Below, in pieces: positions 8,163 through 17,356 of a stretch of 32,542 bases of DNA. A program made the position numbers and the translations under genes. Numbering within the stretch: position 1 is the first letter of the stretch; the number at the start of each line of letters is the position of its first letter. This DNA is from Fidelibacterota bacterium. Lineage in GTDB: Bacteria > Fidelibacterota > UBA2242. The stretch is from contig JADHWC010000023.1 in the NCBI GenBank assembly GCA_016783665.1, positions 1 to 32,542 on the forward strand, in the 5' to 3' direction. The notes beneath the pieces are model-generated. The model ran no database searches. It had not been told where the DNA came from and was given only the letters and a program-made list of their open reading frames with translations.

Positions 8163-9455
8163 ATGAAAAACATCCGGGACAAGTTAGAAGCATTATATTC
8201 CAAATCAGAACCTTCGCAAAAGTCAGCGGAAACGAATAAACCTATCCACAGGGAGCTAGACCGGATTTTTAAACACAAACAGGATGTTAAATATTTCCCG
8301 AAATCCCTGATCGAAAAGGAAAATCAGTCCATCTCCGATATAGTCCATGGATCCTGGATCAATACTCATTTCGGAGATATATTTCGCGCGGAATTTGAAT
8401 ATCCTTTGTGCGAACCTTATGGAAATCTGGATCTTGAGAATATTTTCACGATATCCGGAGAAATATATCATCCGGTTTTTGAAATCAAGGGTCCTGAGCA
8501 TCCTCAAGAACTGCTATTCATCGATACGGAAACAACCGGGTTGAGCGGCGGCACCGGCACTATCGCGTTTATGATCGGTCTGGGTTGGGTAGAAAATCAA
8601 CACTTTGTAGTTCATCAATATTTCATCACCCAACTAAGCCATGAAGAAGGCATGCTGGAATTAATTCAAAAAGTGCTGTCGAATTTCCGCTTTATCGTTA
8701 GCTACAACGGAAAAACCTTCGATATTCCGCTCTTAAATTCCAGGTTTGTTTTAAATCGCATGTCACTGATTTTTGAAAACGTTCCGCATATTGACCTGCT
8801 TCATCATACCCGGACGCTATGGCGCTACTCTATGGAAAACTGCAAACTGAAAACGGTTGAAACCGACCTTCTGGGATTATACCGGGAAGATGATATTCCA
8901 GGTGAATTAATTCCCGATGTTTATTTCGATTACCTGCGTAACCGGCGTGTGGACAGAATCGAACGGATCTTTTACCACAACCGTTTTGACATTATCACCA
9001 TGCTGGCAAATCTTATCCTGGTGCTAAAATCTTACGAATCGCACGAACCCGCGGAAAATCCGATGACCGATTTCGCCAAGGGCAAACTGTTTACCCGTAA
9101 AAAGGATATCGAACGCAGTCTTGAACATTTTCAGCATGTCCTGAATTCACGAATCTCGGACAGCCGGCGACAAAAGACATTTCTGGAACTTGCCGCAGTT
9201 CATAAACGGCAAGGAAATTTTAAAGAAGTAGTGGAACTATGGAAATCAGCGCTCGACCCACAATTTCCTTTTGTACTGGAACCCTTTGTGGAATTAGCCA
9301 AATATTATGAGCATAAAGCAAAAAACATAGATCAGGCAATTACTATCACTCAGCAGGCATTGCGGGAATTACCGGTTCATCGCCAACAAGACGGAACCGA
9401 TCTCGAACACCGTTTGACCAGGCTGAAAACAAAATTATCCCGAAAAAAGAGCTAA
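8163..9455 (+). CDS. mrfB: MrfB-like RNase H-fold exonuclease with TPR tail
   Basis: A 430-residue protein of the YprB/MrfB family. The central exonuclease domain has the full DEDDh set: D121 and E123 in FIDTETTG, D187 in NGKTFDIPLL, H272 and D276 in YHNRFD. The C-terminal third (about 300-420) is helical and contains TPR-like repeats, as in the Bacillus protein. In Bacillus subtilis MrfA (helicase) and MrfB (exonuclease) form a UvrABC-independent pathway for mitomycin C lesions. The helicase partner is encoded 12 bp downstream, so the two are certainly co-transcribed; the order is the reverse of yprA-yprB in Bacillus. No good ribosome-binding site precedes the ATG. Assignment is by motif and synteny. 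Confidence 0.88.
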   Translation: MKNIRDKLEALYSKSEPSQKSAETNKPIHRELDRIFKHKQDVKYFPKSLIEKENQSISDIVHGSWINTHFGDIFRAEFEYPLCEPYGNLDLENIFTISGEIYHPVFEIKGPEHPQELLFIDTETTGLSGGTGTIAFMIGLGWVENQHFVVHQYFITQLSHEEGMLELIQKVLSNFRFIVSYNGKTFDIPLLNSRFVLNRMSLIFENVPHIDLLHHTRTLWRYSMENCKLKTVETDLLGLYREDDIPGELIPDVYFDYLRNRRVDRIERIFYHNRFDIITMLANLILVLKSYESHEPAENPMTDFAKGKLFTRKKDIERSLEHFQHVLNSRISDSRRQKTFLELAAVHKRQGNFKEVVELWKSALDPQFPFVLEPFVELAKYYEHKAKNIDQAITITQQALRELPVHRQQDGTDLEHRLTRLKTKLSRKKS

Positions 9456-9467
9456 AAAGGAGCCTAT

Positions 9468-11837
9468 ATGTCCAATCAACTGGAACAGTTGCTATCAAGT
9501 AAAAACATTAAAAATAATATCGAATTTATACATACGATTGAGGGATCGGAGGGCGAATTTCAACCATTCCCCAAGGACATGTTACTCGAAATCAAAGACG
9601 TGTTGCAACGTAGAAAAATATACAATCTTTATTCTCATCAGGCTGAAAGTTGGAAATACGCAGCGAACCATCAGGATTTTACCGTTGTTACCCCCACTGC
9701 TTCAGGAAAAACATTGACGTACAACCTGCCGGTGCTACAGGAGATGATTCTTAATTCCACATCAAAAGCGCTGTATATCTTCCCCACTAAAGCGTTGAGT
9801 CAGGATCAGATGAGTGAAGCTCACGATTTTATCACATTGTTAGAGAAAGATATAAAAGTATACACCTTTGACGGCGACACACCCGCAAACGCCCGCATGG
9901 CAATCCGTAAACAGGGCAATATCGTCGTAACCAATCCGGATATGCTCCATCAGGGAATCATGCCTCACCATACCAAATGGATGCAATTTTTCCAGAACCT
10001 GAAATTTGTCGTCATCGACGAAATGCATATCTATCGTGGTGTATTTGGATCGCATATGACCAATGTCATCCGGCGACTGAAGCGGTTATGCGAATTTTAT
10101 CGTTCAAACCCTTTATTCATCCTCTGTTCCGCCACAATCGCCAATCCGAAAGAGCACGCTGAAAAACTGATCGAGAAACCGGTTCAATTGATCGAAAAGT
10201 CCGGTGCTCCGGTAAGTCCTAAAAAAATATACTTCTATAATCCTCCAGTGGTTAATAAAGAATTAGGCATTCGCGCCAGTTATATAAAGCAGGCGCGATT
10301 TCTGGCGAATAACTTTATTAAGCATAATATTCAGACAATTCTCTTTGCCCTTTCACGGCTGAATGTAGAGGTTTTGACAAAATACCTGAAAGACGACTTC
10401 GAAAGCGACCGGGAATCCATGAGTCAACCGGAAAAAATTGCCGGCTACAGAGGCGGTTATCTTCCCAAACGTCGCCGGGAAATTGAAAAGGGTATTAGGG
10501 AAGGAACAATCAAAGGCGTTATCTCGACGAATGCCCTGGAACTGGGAATCGATATCGGCAGTCTGGACGCTGCGATTCTAGCTGGTTATCCCGGCAGTAT
10601 CGCCAGCACCTGGCAACAGCTGGGACGCGCCGGCAGACGAGGGAAATCGGCTTACGGCATTTTCGTGGCGCGCTCCAATCCGGTGGATCAGTTCCTGATG
10701 CAGTACCCGGAATATTTCTTTTCAAAATCACCGGAACATGCCCGCATCAATCCTGACAACCTGATGATCCTTGTAGACCACATCAAATGCGCCTCTTTCG
10801 AACTGCCCTTCGAAGTGGATGAGACATTTGGTAGTGTTATTTGGGAGGATTTGAAGGAAATCCTGAAATTTCTCGCCGATGGCGGCATTCTGCACCGCAG
10901 CGGTGATCGCTGGTACTGGTCGGAAGACGTCTATCCGGCTGCCGATGTCAACCTCCGGCGTATCTCGGAAGGTAATTTTGTTGTTGTGGACACTGATAAT
11001 CAGAATAAGATAATCGGCGAAGTGGATTACAGCGCCGCGGCGATGACTATTTATCCCGGTGCGATTTATATGGCGTCGGGAATTGAATATATAGTTGATG
11101 AACTCGACTGGGATGGTCGTAAAGCCCATGTACGAAAAACCGACTCCGATTACTACACCGATTCCATCGATTACACCAATGTAAAAGTGTTGTCCGACGA
11201 TGAAGAACGCAAAACAGAAGCGGTGGATGTTTTCCGGGGCGAAGTCCAGGTAGTTACCCGGGTCATCGGCTATAAGAAAATCAAGTTTTACACCATGGAA
11301 AATGTCGGGTATGGGAAGATCAATCTTCCCGATCTCGAAATGGCTACTACGGCTTACTGGTTCACAATTCCTCAGCATTTACTCAACAGCTTGACCTGTT
11401 CCAGAGCTGACATCATCGATGGAATTCTGGGAATCAGTAAAGCCCTGCATTCAGTAGCGACACTGAAAATCATGAGCGAACCCCGCGATATTCACCGGGC
11501 GGTCGGCGATAAGAGTTCGGAATGGTTTGCCATGAATACGATCACCGAAAGAGGAATTTATTCACCAGCGACGGAAGAAAGTCCGTCACAAAAACTGAAT
11601 CCTAATGAACTATCCAAATTCCAGCCGACGATCTTCATATATGATAATTATCCCGGCGGAATCGGCTTCACGCCGCTGTTATACGACTCTCATGAAGAAT
11701 TGCTTCAGAACACTCTAAAACTGATCAGCTCCTGTGCCTGTACCGATGGCTGTCCATCCTGTGTCGGACCATCAAAGGAAGTCGGAAAAAACAGCAAGCG
11801 GATTGCGATTGACATCCTGTTGATACTAGTGAAATAG
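9468..11837 (+). CDS. mrfA: MrfA-like superfamily 2 helicase, DUF1998 C-terminus
   Basis: A 789-residue ATP-dependent helicase of the YprA/MrfA family. Helicase motifs in order: TPTASGKT (Walker lysine K81), DEMH box (184-187), SAT, the NALELGIDIGSLD block, and QLGRAGRRG (384-392). The C-terminal DUF1998 region ends in a four-cysteine cluster, C756, C758, C762 and C765, the metal-binding site needed for function in Bacillus MrfA. A strong ribosome-binding site (AAAAGGAG) precedes the ATG, 12 bp after mrfB. It likely unwinds or translocates on damaged DNA and hands it to MrfB. Length is close to that of the Bacillus protein; nothing appears truncated. No clear terminator follows. Confidence 0.92.
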   Translation: MSNQLEQLLSSKNIKNNIEFIHTIEGSEGEFQPFPKDMLLEIKDVLQRRKIYNLYSHQAESWKYAANHQDFTVVTPTASGKTLTYNLPVLQEMILNSTSKALYIFPTKALSQDQMSEAHDFITLLEKDIKVYTFDGDTPANARMAIRKQGNIVVTNPDMLHQGIMPHHTKWMQFFQNLKFVVIDEMHIYRGVFGSHMTNVIRRLKRLCEFYRSNPLFILCSATIANPKEHAEKLIEKPVQLIEKSGAPVSPKKIYFYNPPVVNKELGIRASYIKQARFLANNFIKHNIQTILFALSRLNVEVLTKYLKDDFESDRESMSQPEKIAGYRGGYLPKRRREIEKGIREGTIKGVISTNALELGIDIGSLDAAILAGYPGSIASTWQQLGRAGRRGKSAYGIFVARSNPVDQFLMQYPEYFFSKSPEHARINPDNLMILVDHIKCASFELPFEVDETFGSVIWEDLKEILKFLADGGILHRSGDRWYWSEDVYPAADVNLRRISEGNFVVVDTDNQNKIIGEVDYSAAAMTIYPGAIYMASGIEYIVDELDWDGRKAHVRKTDSDYYTDSIDYTNVKVLSDDEERKTEAVDVFRGEVQVVTRVIGYKKIKFYTMENVGYGKINLPDLEMATTAYWFTIPQHLLNSLTCSRADIIDGILGISKALHSVATLKIMSEPRDIHRAVGDKSSEWFAMNTITERGIYSPATEESPSQKLNPNELSKFQPTIFIYDNYPGGIGFTPLLYDSHEELLQNTLKLISSCACTDGCPSCVGPSKEVGKNSKRIAIDILLILVK

Positions 11838-11939
11838 TATAAATGGTTTTTTTGTTGAATTGATTTATTCGTTTGCCGTTTCCGCTGTGTTCACTTCTTC
11901 AAAATGATGAAATCAAACCGTAAGCGCCAAATTTAAATA

Positions 11940-12044
11940 ATGTCCAAATCCGAATATCTAATACCCAAATTGGCAGATGAAGTTTTTATTGCCTATGCAG
12001 CGCCTGGCGGGAATCTTGATACTCATATCAGGATTAAAAAGTAG
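11940..12044 (+). CDS. Possible small ORF or gene remnant (34 codons)
   Basis: A 34-codon open frame from ATG 11940 to TAG 12042-12044 in the 300-bp gap between mrfA and the second transporter. The peptide includes the segment LADEVFIAYAAPGG, which looks protein-like rather than random, but I do not recognise it and see no ribosome-binding site. It may be the leftover of a larger gene or chance. Confidence 0.18.
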   Translation: MSKSEYLIPKLADEVFIAYAAPGGNLDTHIRIKK

Positions 12045-12077
12045 TAACAACAATTTTCTATACTTGCCTTTTAGCGT

Positions 12078-12109
12078 TTCATTTCATACACTTGTTAGCA
12101 TGAAATGAA
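12078..12109. promoter_or_regulatory. 10-bp inverted repeat upstream of the second transporter
   Basis: TTCATTTCAT (12078-12087) and ATGAAATGAA (12100-12109) are perfect inverted copies separated by 12 nt, ending 28 bp before the transporter ATG. Half-site centres are 22 bp apart, about two helical turns, which suits a dimeric regulator; a leader-RNA hairpin is the alternative. It has no T tract and is not a terminator. Function is inferred from position only. Confidence 0.4.
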
Positions 12110-12137
12110 TGTCTTGAAATAAACACGAGAGGAACTC

Positions 12138-13427
12138 ATGGAAAAACGAAGCTCCTTCCCCCCGGTTTTCTGGGTTGCAAATGGCATTGAAGTATTGGAA
12201 CGCTTTGCCTATTACGGCATCTATATGGGATTTGGTATCTATATGGAATACCTCGGATATACCAAAGGTCAATTAGGAATCGTCCAGAGTCTATTCCTGC
12301 TTTTCTCCTATACGGTTCCAATTATCTCCGGGACTTTTGCAGACCGATTCGGTTTTAAAAAAGTCCTGATAATTTCATACTTAGCGTATCTGCCATCCAT
12401 TTTATTACTGATATTAACAAAATCCTTTTCCGGAATCGCTCTTACAATGCTGAGCATCGCTTTGGCTGCCGGAATTTTCAAGCCGCTTATATCCGGGACC
12501 GTCCGTGTTGTTACCGATAAAACTAATAAAACATTAGGTTTTGGGATCTTCTATGCCATGGTTAACGTCGGCGCATCCTTTGGACCGGTTATTGCCGGAC
12601 AACTCAGAGCAATTTCCTGGAATTACGCCTTCCTCGCTGCGGCTATCAGCATCTGTTTCATGCTTTTAATCACTATCTTTTTCTACAAAGAACCCAAGCG
12701 GGAAATTGAAGGCATAACATTGAAGCAAAAATTTAAAGATATGGCAATTGTTTTTTCCGATGTCAAATTCAGTCTGTTTCTAATTATTCTGGGAGTATTT
12801 TTCTGGCTGCCTTTCTGGGCATTTTTCAATCTCGTGCCTGTATATATTGACCAGAACATCGATACTGCACAGTTATATCTGAATCTGAAAAGCCTTTTCG
12901 GAGCCGGATTCACCAGCATTTTTTCCCATACCGATGAAAAGGGCGTTTGGCGGATATTGGGCGAAACCGTTGCCCATACGGGATATATCATCATGATCTG
13001 TCAGATATTTGTCTCTCGCTGGGCTGAAAAATTCAAAGCAATGCCTACATTTCTGTTCGGACTTTTTATGTCGGCAATCGGATTTATTGTATTGGGTGTC
13101 GCTAAAATCGGCGCGCCGGCATTGATTTTTCTGGGCATTTTTCTTTTTGCTATCGGAGAGATGATCTCTTCACCGCGTATTCAAGAGTACATCACCTGGA
13201 TCGCACCCAAAGAAAAAGCTGGACTTTATATGGGAACAAATTTCCTGGCAACCGGTTTGGGCGGCGCTCTAAGCGGCGTGACTTACACGTCGCTCTATGG
13301 ATACTTCCAAAATATCGCCCACCCCGAATACATCTGGTACAGTCTGGCGGCACATTTTGTGATTGGGATTATTGTGATTTTTATATTTACGAAAATGTTG
13401 GGTGAGTTTAAAGAACTCGACGAGTAA
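12138..13427 (+). CDS. POT-family proton-dependent oligopeptide transporter-like protein
   Basis: A 429-residue, roughly twelve-helix MFS protein. Helix 1 contains an intact ExxERFxYYG motif (EVLERFAYYG), the proton-coupling signature of the POT/PTR family, which imports di- and tripeptides with protons. Other typical elements are the FGIFYAMVNVGASFGP segment in helices 4-5 and a loop with GVWRIL before the second half. It is slightly shorter than usual bacterial POTs, consistent with absence of the two extra inter-domain helices. The ATG follows GAGAGGA. The gene is preceded by a 10-bp inverted repeat and is convergent with the GNAT gene. Substrate specificity is inferred from the family. 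Confidence 0.8.
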   Translation: MEKRSSFPPVFWVANGIEVLERFAYYGIYMGFGIYMEYLGYTKGQLGIVQSLFLLFSYTVPIISGTFADRFGFKKVLIISYLAYLPSILLLILTKSFSGIALTMLSIALAAGIFKPLISGTVRVVTDKTNKTLGFGIFYAMVNVGASFGPVIAGQLRAISWNYAFLAAAISICFMLLITIFFYKEPKREIEGITLKQKFKDMAIVFSDVKFSLFLIILGVFFWLPFWAFFNLVPVYIDQNIDTAQLYLNLKSLFGAGFTSIFSHTDEKGVWRILGETVAHTGYIIMICQIFVSRWAEKFKAMPTFLFGLFMSAIGFIVLGVAKIGAPALIFLGIFLFAIGEMISSPRIQEYITWIAPKEKAGLYMGTNFLATGLGGALSGVTYTSLYGYFQNIAHPEYIWYSLAAHFVIGIIVIFIFTKMLGEFKELDE

Positions 13428-13439
13428 TAAAAATTATTA

Positions 13440-13461
13440 TAATAAACCTTCCGAAGGTTCA
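13440..13461 (-). terminator. Short hairpin between convergent genes
   Basis: AACCTT, loop CCG, AAGGTT (13445-13459) lies at the stop codon of the minus-strand GNAT gene and 17 bp after the stop of the plus-strand transporter. On the minus strand it is followed by an AT-rich tract containing TTTTT. It may serve both directions, but the stem is only 6 bp. Confidence 0.4.
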
Positions 13462-14589
13462 GGTACTTTGAAGTTCCTTTATATAGCAGCGTCTGCGCTT
13501 ATGCTGGCGCTTTTCAAAATGCTTCCACTGGGCTTGTATCCGGTTATTAAGTTCAAGTTCAGGATTGGATTCGGCATATTTGATACCGTGTTTAATAAAG
13601 GTCCGTCCCATTTTATTCATTAATATGCCGGCCACTCCTTTGCCCTGGTAATCAGGATGCACACCGATCAGATAGAGATCAAGAATATCATTTTTTTTCA
13701 TTGCCTTTATAAAATGAATAAATCCAAAAGGAAATAACCTCCCTTTGCTCTTTTGAAGGGCGTGGGAAAGAGATGGCAGCGTAATTCCAAATCCGATTAC
13801 TCTACCTTCACGGTTAAGCACGATGCCGATATAATCAGGTGTAATAAATCCCAAATACTGTTTTATATAGGTATCAATTTGTTTTTTAGTTAGAAATACA
13901 AATCCATACAATTGCTGATAAGCTTGCTGGAGAACATCAAACATTTCATCGGCATAGGGCAGTATCTCTTTCATGGATTTCGCGTTTAGTACATAAAAGC
14001 CTCTTTTTTCCTGGATGATTTTTGAATAATGAGATATTTCTTCAGGAAATTTATCAGGAATTGTGATCTGATACTCCACCCAATCGACATCTTTCTTATA
14101 GCCCAATTTATCCAAATGTTGCGGATAATACGGATAATTATAAATTGCCGCCATCGTACCCAGTTCATCAAATCCTTCTACCAGCATCCCTTCGTGATCG
14201 AAATCTGTAAAGCCGAGTGGACCATGCACCGATTCAGCGCCTTTTTCCCGCGCCCATACCTCGACCTGGGTTAACAATGCGGTTGACACATCGGGATCAT
14301 CTATAAAATCGATCCAGCCAAAACGTACCTGGCGCTTACCCCACTTTTCCTCGTGCCGGTTATTCAAAATAGCGGTAATTCGTCCAACAATTTTCCCTTC
14401 CTGATACGCCAGCCAGCATTTTGCTTCACAAAACTCAAAGGCTGGATTTGATTTTGGTGACAAGGAATTCAGTTCATCTCTGATCAGCGACGGTACCCAA
14501 TAAGGATGTTTATGATAGAGTTTTAACGGGAATCTAACAAATTTACGTAAATCTCTGCGGGATTTAACCTCGCGAATTTCAACACTCAT
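13459..14589 (-). CDS. GNAT-like N-acetyltransferase, large conserved family
   Basis: A 376-residue protein. The C-terminal part carries the acetyl-CoA-binding GNAT motif: LYLIGVHPDYQGKGVAGIL (the Q/RxxGxG/A pattern), followed by the helix that ends the fold. The N-terminal half contains PLGFTDFDHEGMLVEGFDE and NYPYYP, which I associate with a conserved group of about 380-residue GNAT proteins of unknown substrate. It is the last gene of a minus-strand set: the methyltransferase ends 24 bp upstream of its start. It is cytoplasmic with no membrane segments. The acceptor is unknown; the double-domain size suggests a tandem GNAT-like architecture. Confidence 0.75.
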   Translation of the reverse strand: MSVEIREVKSRRDLRKFVRFPLKLYHKHPYWVPSLIRDELNSLSPKSNPAFEFCEAKCWLAYQEGKIVGRITAILNNRHEEKWGKRQVRFGWIDFIDDPDVSTALLTQVEVWAREKGAESVHGPLGFTDFDHEGMLVEGFDELGTMAAIYNYPYYPQHLDKLGYKKDVDWVEYQITIPDKFPEEISHYSKIIQEKRGFYVLNAKSMKEILPYADEMFDVLQQAYQQLYGFVFLTKKQIDTYIKQYLGFITPDYIGIVLNREGRVIGFGITLPSLSHALQKSKGRLFPFGFIHFIKAMKKNDILDLYLIGVHPDYQGKGVAGILMNKMGRTFIKHGIKYAESNPELELNNRIQAQWKHFEKRQHKRRRCYIKELQST

Positions 14590-14613
14590 TTTTACCTCGA
14601 TATAATATTGATT

Positions 14614-15387
14614 TTATTTACCTTTGAGCAACAGCGTTACACATTTTACTCTATTTTCTAAAATCTCGTTTTCAACCCGTTGTGATTTTAAATATTCTTC
14701 AAAAAGATATTTCTTTGCTGGATACGATGCCATTAATTCCTTCGCTCTTGTTTCAATATGACGATAGCTATCATCATATTCGGATATATTAGATTCATTT
14801 ATAAAAGACGAATCGATGATTTGAAAATTACTTCTGTTGATCTGAGCCATGAATTCGTTTTCTGACAGATAATCGGGATGATTAAAATCACTTCCAATCG
14901 GTATAAAAGCATCGTCTATAATGATATTACCAGCTGGTAGAATACACTTTTTTAACTTCTGAAGTGTTACTTCAATATTGCCCAGAACCGGACCGATGGA
15001 GCCCAGAATGATGATATCGTATTCTCTTAAAGCATGTACAGATTCACGTATATCTCCAATTTGAAATTCACATAATTTTTCTACATTCCATTCTTTAGCT
15101 TTGTTTCTCGCTTCCTCAATAAAATCGGAAACCGCATCGATTCCATAAACAGTAAAACCAAATTCTTTCGCCAGTGAGATAGATACGGCGCCTTTGCCGC
15201 AACCTAAATCAAGGATCTTTGAGTTCGTATCTTGTTTGTATAGATTATGTTTTTTAATTATCCCAATAATAGCCTCAGCAGATGATCCGATTTCCCATAG
15301 ATCCTGAAGTAAATACGGGATGTACGGCAGCAAATCAATGTTATCACCATCGAGAGATTTTAAGATTGTCTCTTTTAAATTTTCCAT
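14614..15387 (-). CDS. Class I SAM-dependent methyltransferase
   Basis: I place the start at the ATG at 15387 (257 residues). A longer frame reaches 15534 but would overlap the end of the upstream permease gene by about 100 bp and adds an unnatural cysteine-rich peptide. The SAM-binding motif I is ILDLGCGKGAVSISLA, followed by the acidic residue of motif II (GIDAV), and a GDIRE segment typical of motif III. The remainder matches small-molecule methyltransferases. The acceptor is unknown. It lies between a TSUP permease (41-bp gap) and a GNAT enzyme (24-bp gap) in one likely operon. A GAGG lies upstream of the ATG at rather long spacing. Confidence 0.78.
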   Translation of the reverse strand: MENLKETILKSLDGDNIDLLPYIPYLLQDLWEIGSSAEAIIGIIKKHNLYKQDTNSKILDLGCGKGAVSISLAKEFGFTVYGIDAVSDFIEEARNKAKEWNVEKLCEFQIGDIRESVHALREYDIIILGSIGPVLGNIEVTLQKLKKCILPAGNIIIDDAFIPIGSDFNHPDYLSENEFMAQINRSNFQIIDSSFINESNISEYDDSYRHIETRAKELMASYPAKKYLFEEYLKSQRVENEILENRVKCVTLLLKGK

Positions 15388-15428
15388 ATTTAAAAAGTGA
15401 ACCTCAATAATATCTTTTCCCGATAATT

Positions 15429-16181
15429 TTAGAACAGTTTTAACAACTTCACCGCCATCAGCGCAATCGCCAATGCAAGCACATAACGAATTAATTTTTC
15501 GCCTCCTTTTACAGACGCTTTGGCACCCCACCATCCACCTAAAGCATTACCAAAAGCAAGACTGAGACCAAATCCCCAGTTCACATTGCCGGTAAGAGTA
15601 AAAATGAATAACGAAGGAACCGTATAAATCATAATAACGAAAACCTTATGCATATTGACATAAATCAGGCTGATTTTCAGAATATGATAAAAGGCTGCCA
15701 TCAACAAAAATCCAACGCCTACCTGAATGAAGCCACCGTAGAACCCAATAAAGAAAAGCACAACATAAATCAGCCATCGATTCTTTACGATCGAGGTCAC
15801 ATCCTGATAGTTCTTTTTCATCTGTGGCAGGAACAGGGAAATCACAATTCCGATCATGACAATCGCTAAAATTCGCTGGAACCATTCATCATTGATACGG
15901 ACAGACACCAGCGCCCCGATGACAGCTCCGGGTAAAGTAATATAGGAAAATTTCAAACTTTTTTTGAACTGATGGACATTCTGCTTTCGAAAAGAGGTAA
16001 CCGCAAACAGATTTTGGAGTAAAATACCAATCCGGTTGGTACCGTTAGCTAAAGCGCTATCCAACCCTAAAAATATCAGTGTCGGAAGAGTTAAAGTCGA
16101 ACCCCCTCCGGCATTTACATTGATAAACCCGGCTATCGAACCTACAGCAAACAGTAAAACAAACTTCCACAGGTCTTCCAT
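15429..16181 (-). CDS. TSUP-family permease (TauE/SafE)
   Basis: A 250-residue membrane protein with about seven or eight hydrophobic segments. The TauE/SafE signature is visible in both halves: GSIAGFINVNAGGGSTLTLP with the following NGTNRIG near the N-terminus, and GFYGGFIQVGVGF in the second half. Family members transport sulfite, sulfoacetate, or other small organic and sulfur anions across the inner membrane. It is the first gene of the minus-strand set with the methyltransferase and GNAT genes, and lies downstream of the tRNA-fMet terminator. Substrate cannot be assigned from sequence. Confidence 0.85.
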   Translation of the reverse strand: MEDLWKFVLLFAVGSIAGFINVNAGGGSTLTLPTLIFLGLDSALANGTNRIGILLQNLFAVTSFRKQNVHQFKKSLKFSYITLPGAVIGALVSVRINDEWFQRILAIVMIGIVISLFLPQMKKNYQDVTSIVKNRWLIYVVLFFIGFYGGFIQVGVGFLLMAAFYHILKISLIYVNMHKVFVIMIYTVPSLFIFTLTGNVNWGFGLSLAFGNALGGWWGAKASVKGGEKLIRYVLALAIALMAVKLLKLF

Positions 16182-16316
16182 AAAATCTAATAATTTCTAT
16201 TAATTAGCGATTTAAACGAACAACTTGAAAGACGAATATAGAACATAAATCAACAAAACTCAAATTAAAATTTGAGAACAGATCAATGAATATAAACCGC
16301 ATATATATTTAAACAG

Positions 16317-16342
16317 AAAAGGGGCCCAACACAGCCCCTTTT
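16317..16342 (-). terminator. Rho-independent terminator of tRNA-fMet
   Basis: On the minus strand AAAAGGGGC pairs with GCCCCTTTT across an 8-nt loop, followed by a T-rich run. It starts 13 nt past the tRNA 3' end and fits a single-gene tRNA transcript. Confidence 0.85.
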
Positions 16343-16354
16343 ATTTTTCCTTAG

Positions 16355-16427
<73 letters not shown>

Positions 16428-16526
16428 ATCAATTATAAATAGCTGGTGTAATATCTAAAATTTTGACATTAAATTCAAGTGTCTTGATAAATATTTTGAA
16501 ATTATTTTCTAATAACATTTTATCTT

Positions 16527-16583
16527 GTTCCAGATCTATTGCTCCGGAACGAATAAGTTCATAATTGGTTTCGGGGCACAGCC
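16527..16583. repeat. Degenerate relative of the 200-273 repeat
   Basis: GTTCC (16527) and GGAAC (16546-16550) arms enclose a short loop. GCTCCGGAAC followed by AATTGGTTTCGG recalls GCTCCGGAAC-AATTGGTTACGG at 235-256, but with 12 extra bases between the two blocks. An exact 10-bp inverted repeat (GAATAAGTTC at 16551-16560 and GAACTTATTC at 16599-16608) overlaps the stop of the next gene. The relationship is a hand alignment and may be chance. Confidence 0.28.
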
Positions 16584-16602
16584 TTAAAACCAGACTTCGA
16601 AC

Positions 16603-17019
16603 TTATTCTCCGATGACTTTAATCAGATATCTTTTGGGTCGTTTGCCATCGAACTCCCCGTAGAAAATCTGTTCCCAGGGACCAAAATCCAGTTTACCGT
16701 CGCTGATTGCTACTACCACTTCACGTCCCATGATCTGGCGTTTCAGATGAGCGTCGGCGTTATCTTCATAGCCATTGTGATGATACTGGGAATGTGGTTT
16801 CTCAGGCGCTAATTTTTCCAGCCATACTTCATAATCATGATGCAATCCCGATTCATCGTCATTGATGAACACGCTGGCGGTAATATGCATCGCATTCACC
16901 AGGCACAGCCCTTCTTTTATGCCGCTCTCACGAACAATATCTTCCACTTCCGGTGTAATGTTTATGAATGCCCTTCTGCGGGGAACATTCAGGGTAATAT
17001 GTTTTGTAACAGATTTCAT
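16603..17019 (-). CDS. YjbQ/UPF0047 family protein (copy 2)
   Basis: I choose the ATG at 17019 (138 residues) over the longer frame to 17154, because AGAGGAG lies 9 bp before it and the length then equals copy 1 and the family norm. Family features seen: [12 protein letters not shown] near the N-terminus, [18 protein letters not shown], the acidic/histidine segment [35 protein letters not shown] with probable metal-binding histidines, GPWEQI and a terminal VIGE. The [11 protein letters not shown] and EVWLEKLAP segments are closer to the bacterial YjbQ branch. The biochemical role is uncertain (weak thiamine-phosphate synthase activity reported for the family). It is divergent from the hybrid kinase. 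Confidence 0.88.
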   Translation of the reverse strand: MKSVTKHITLNVPRRRAFINITPEVEDIVRESGIKEGLCLVNAMHITASVFINDDESGLHHDYEVWLEKLAPEKPHSQYHHNGYEDNADAHLKRQIMGREVVVAISDGKLDFGPWEQIFYGEFDGKRPKRYLIKVIGE

Positions 17020-17356
17020 ATCTCGAAACTCCTCTTTTAATCCATTGAATTTTAACAATTCGGCATGCATTTCACAAGCATTAGAATTTTCTTTAACCAG
17101 GTGGCAACAGATCTGTTCTCCAGTGTAATGTGTAAATAACTCGCTATTTGTCATTCAAAATCAAAAATGCTGGTAATACTGTAAAATATATTCATTGCGT
17201 TAATACAAAGATAAATTAAATTACAAAACGGATAAGGAACCAAAAATGTCGATACAATTGCCTAATATCTTTTATTCAATATAAATGTAAAAGGATCAGG
17301 GATAAAGAAACATCACATCAAAAACGAAACGGCGTTCTAAAAAAGGTTGAAAAGAT
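17020..17356. other. Divergent intergenic region
   Basis: A 337-bp region between the divergent yjbQ copy 2 and the hybrid kinase. The minus-strand frame stays open for 45 codons upstream of the chosen yjbQ start, but without family similarity. No other gene or structured RNA was seen; promoters for both genes must lie here. Confidence 0.4.

Noticed and set aside
10728-11378. 216-codon open frame antisense to mrfA
   Set aside because: It lies wholly inside the well-supported helicase gene on the other strand and has no family features; a shadow of codon structure.
15388-15534. Longer N-terminus for the methyltransferase
   Set aside because: It would overlap the TSUP gene by about 100 bp and adds a cysteine-rich peptide unlike the family; the ATG at 15387 gives normal domain boundaries.
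17020-17154. 45-residue N-terminal extension of yjbQ copy 2
   Set aside because: A clear AGAGGAG lies before the ATG at 17019, and the resulting 138 residues match copy 1 and the family.
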